Below are positions 62,510 through 64,000 of a stretch of 64,000 nucleotides of DNA, in pieces (positions within the stretch are counted from its first letter, which is position 1; each line of letters opens with the position of its first letter). Source of the DNA: Gautieria morchelliformis (taxonomy: Eukaryota > Basidiomycota > Agaricomycetes > Gomphales > Gomphaceae); contig WHVA01000133.1 of NCBI GenBank assembly GCA_015179125.1, positions 170,945 to 234,944 on the forward strand. Direction: 5' to 3'. Below the pieces are notes generated by a model. That model saw only the letters and a list, made by a program, of their open reading frames with translations. It was not told where the DNA came from and searched no databases. A program made the position numbers and the translations under genes.

Positions 62510-64000
62510 GTGCTCAGACTCAGCGCCGCTTCTCATTCATTGTCCAAAGATTCCCTTAATGTAGATCTAACCTCGCCTTCGCTGCCCAACGTCGCTTTTG
62601 TTGCATTAGTTGACTGCGGGTCCTCAGACTGTTTTATTGAATCCAGATTTGTCCAGAAGTACTCCATGCCTGCTTATCCTGTCTCTCCTATACCCTTGAA
62701 ACTATTTGACGGTAGTACTAACACTACCATTACCCAAGCTCTAGACCTCTGCATTTGCTTTCCGACCGGCGAACAACAATGGGTTACCTTCTACGTAACC
62801 TCGCTCGACTCGAGTTGCTCGATGGTACTTGGCCACAACTGGCTCACCCGCTACAATCCGTCGATTGACTGGGTATTGGGCAGTATTACTTTCAAGACCA
62901 TCGACCTAACAACGACTCCAGCGACCCCGGCGACGTCAGCCCGCTCAGCTTCGGCTACGACTTCGACCTCGCCTACGGCATCTTCGCCCCCGCCTCCGAC
63001 CTCGCTTCCGAAGTTGCAAGCACCCCTCGTTTCCCTAATCAATGCACCCGCTTTCATGCGCGCATCTAGATTGGAAGGGTCCGAAGTGTTTCAGCTCAAT
63101 TTGGCTTCGCCTGAGCTCCTCGCCAGAGGGGCAACATCGGGAGGAAGCTCTTCCGAGCTTCCTGAGAACATTAAGAAACATGTTCCTGAAGAATACCACG
63201 AATTTGCAGATGTGTTCAGCAAAGCACGCGCTGACACTCTAGCTCCCCACCGACCTCACGATATCAAAATCAACCTCGAAGAAGGGACCTCGCCACCGAT
63301 CGGTCCCATCTACTCTCTCTCAGCTTCCGAACTCAAAGCACTTCGCGAGTTCATCGACGAGCATTTAAACATCGGCTCATCCGACCTTCACGCTCGCCTC
63401 ATGGTGCACCGGTATTGTTCGTTCGCAAAAAAGATGGCTCACTTCGGTTGTGTGTCGACTTCCGAGGTTTGAACAAAATCTCAAAAAAGATCGGTATCCA
63501 TTGCCATTGATTGCTGACTTACTTGATGCTCCAAAGAATGCTCGCACCTATACGAAAATTGACCTTCGTCACGCTTACCACCTCGTACGGGTGGCCGAGG
63601 GTGACGAATGGAAAACCGCCTTCAAGGACTCGCTATGGGTCTTTTGAATGGTTGGTTATGCCATTTGGTCTCACTAATGGCCCTGCTGCCTTCCAGAGAT
63701 TCATGAACGAGGTGTTCGCCGACCTTTTGGACGTTTGTGTGGTGGTATACTTGGACGACATTCTAATCTACTCCAGTGACCCCTCCAAACATGTGGAACA
63801 TGTCAAGGAAGTCTTGCGACGACTACGACTCAACAACCTCTTCGCCAAAGAAGACAAATGCGAGTTCCATCGCGACTCGGTTGAATTCCTCGGCTACATA
63901 CTCTCTCCCGAGGCCTCACTATGGCAGATGACAAGTAAAGGTCATTCAAGACTGGCCTGAACCTCGCAAAGTTCGCGACATCCAATCCTTCCTCGGCTTC
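62510..64000 (+). pseudogene. pol: Protease and RT of third gypsy element, frameshifted, runs off the window
   Basis: Protease motif ALVDCGSSDCFI near 62605, then MVLGHNWLTRYNPSIDW. RT begins [20 protein letters not shown] and [20 protein letters not shown]. Frameshifts occur near 63385 and 63455 and again near 63633. The conserved blocks [53 protein letters not shown] and [11 protein letters not shown] are all present. The frame is lost again after GYILSPE (about 63910). Three or more indels make it inactive. Confidence 0.85.

Overview
The window reads as genomic DNA of a mushroom-forming basidiomycete (Agaricomycetes). The support is the short introns of about 47-75 nt that restore frame in every gene I could model, the mix of element types (chromodomain Ty3/gypsy elements, a Tad1-like LINE, a DIRS-type tyrosine-recombinase element, KDZ/Plavaka-like transposase debris) and multicopy kinase-like genes of fungal type. 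It is a repeat-dominated region. Only four genes look structurally complete: a 217-aa unknown gene (48107-48865), a PrxQ/Dot5-type peroxiredoxin (49128-50077) and two kinase-like genes (28817-30885 and 53315-55282).

Layout. 1-3384: a P450 relic, two tandem duplications and the 5' exons of a transposase-like gene. 3385-9628: chromovirus copy e1 (minus strand, full length, frameshifted). 9630-10367: an LTR-like repeat. 10517-11705: an integrase-core pseudogene. 11706-18916: chromovirus copy e2 (plus strand, TSD GATCT, decayed) carrying a solo LTR and a 496-bp insertion with an 8-bp TSD. 18917-20400: gene debris. 20400-31550: a head-to-tail array of kinase-like units, some carrying a captured peroxiredoxin fragment, plus a pseudogene with a GRF-like zinc motif. 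32105-39023: an old chromovirus (e4) whose LTR was split by a young intact copy, e3 (minus strand). 39024-44428: a different, decayed gypsy element with a 1.3-kb non-coding insertion. 44429-48028: a 5'-truncated LINE on the minus strand. 48107-50077: the two ordinary host genes. 50745-55680: two more kinase units, one wrecked by fold-back palindromes. 55681-60616: transposon C-terminal debris, a second copy of the LTR-like repeat, a solo chromovirus LTR and a DIRS-like RNase H/tyrosine recombinase relic. 60650-64000: the 5' part of a third gypsy lineage, running off the window.

How it works together. The dominant family (e1-e4 and two solo LTRs) is a Ty3/gypsy chromovirus with gag and pol in overlapping frames and a C-terminal chromodomain. 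Its LTR places a TATA box 33 nt upstream of AGACTTTTCT, the exact complement of the sequence 2 nt downstream of the 5' LTR. That is the signature of Tf1/sushi-type self-primed reverse transcription. e3 has open gag and pol frames and LTRs differing at two positions, so it is the best candidate for a competent copy. The kinase-like units are repeats in their own right. Their C-terminal exon recurs as the upstream flank of the next unit, and two of them begin with the same fusion to a peroxiredoxin exon whose intact source gene lies in this window.
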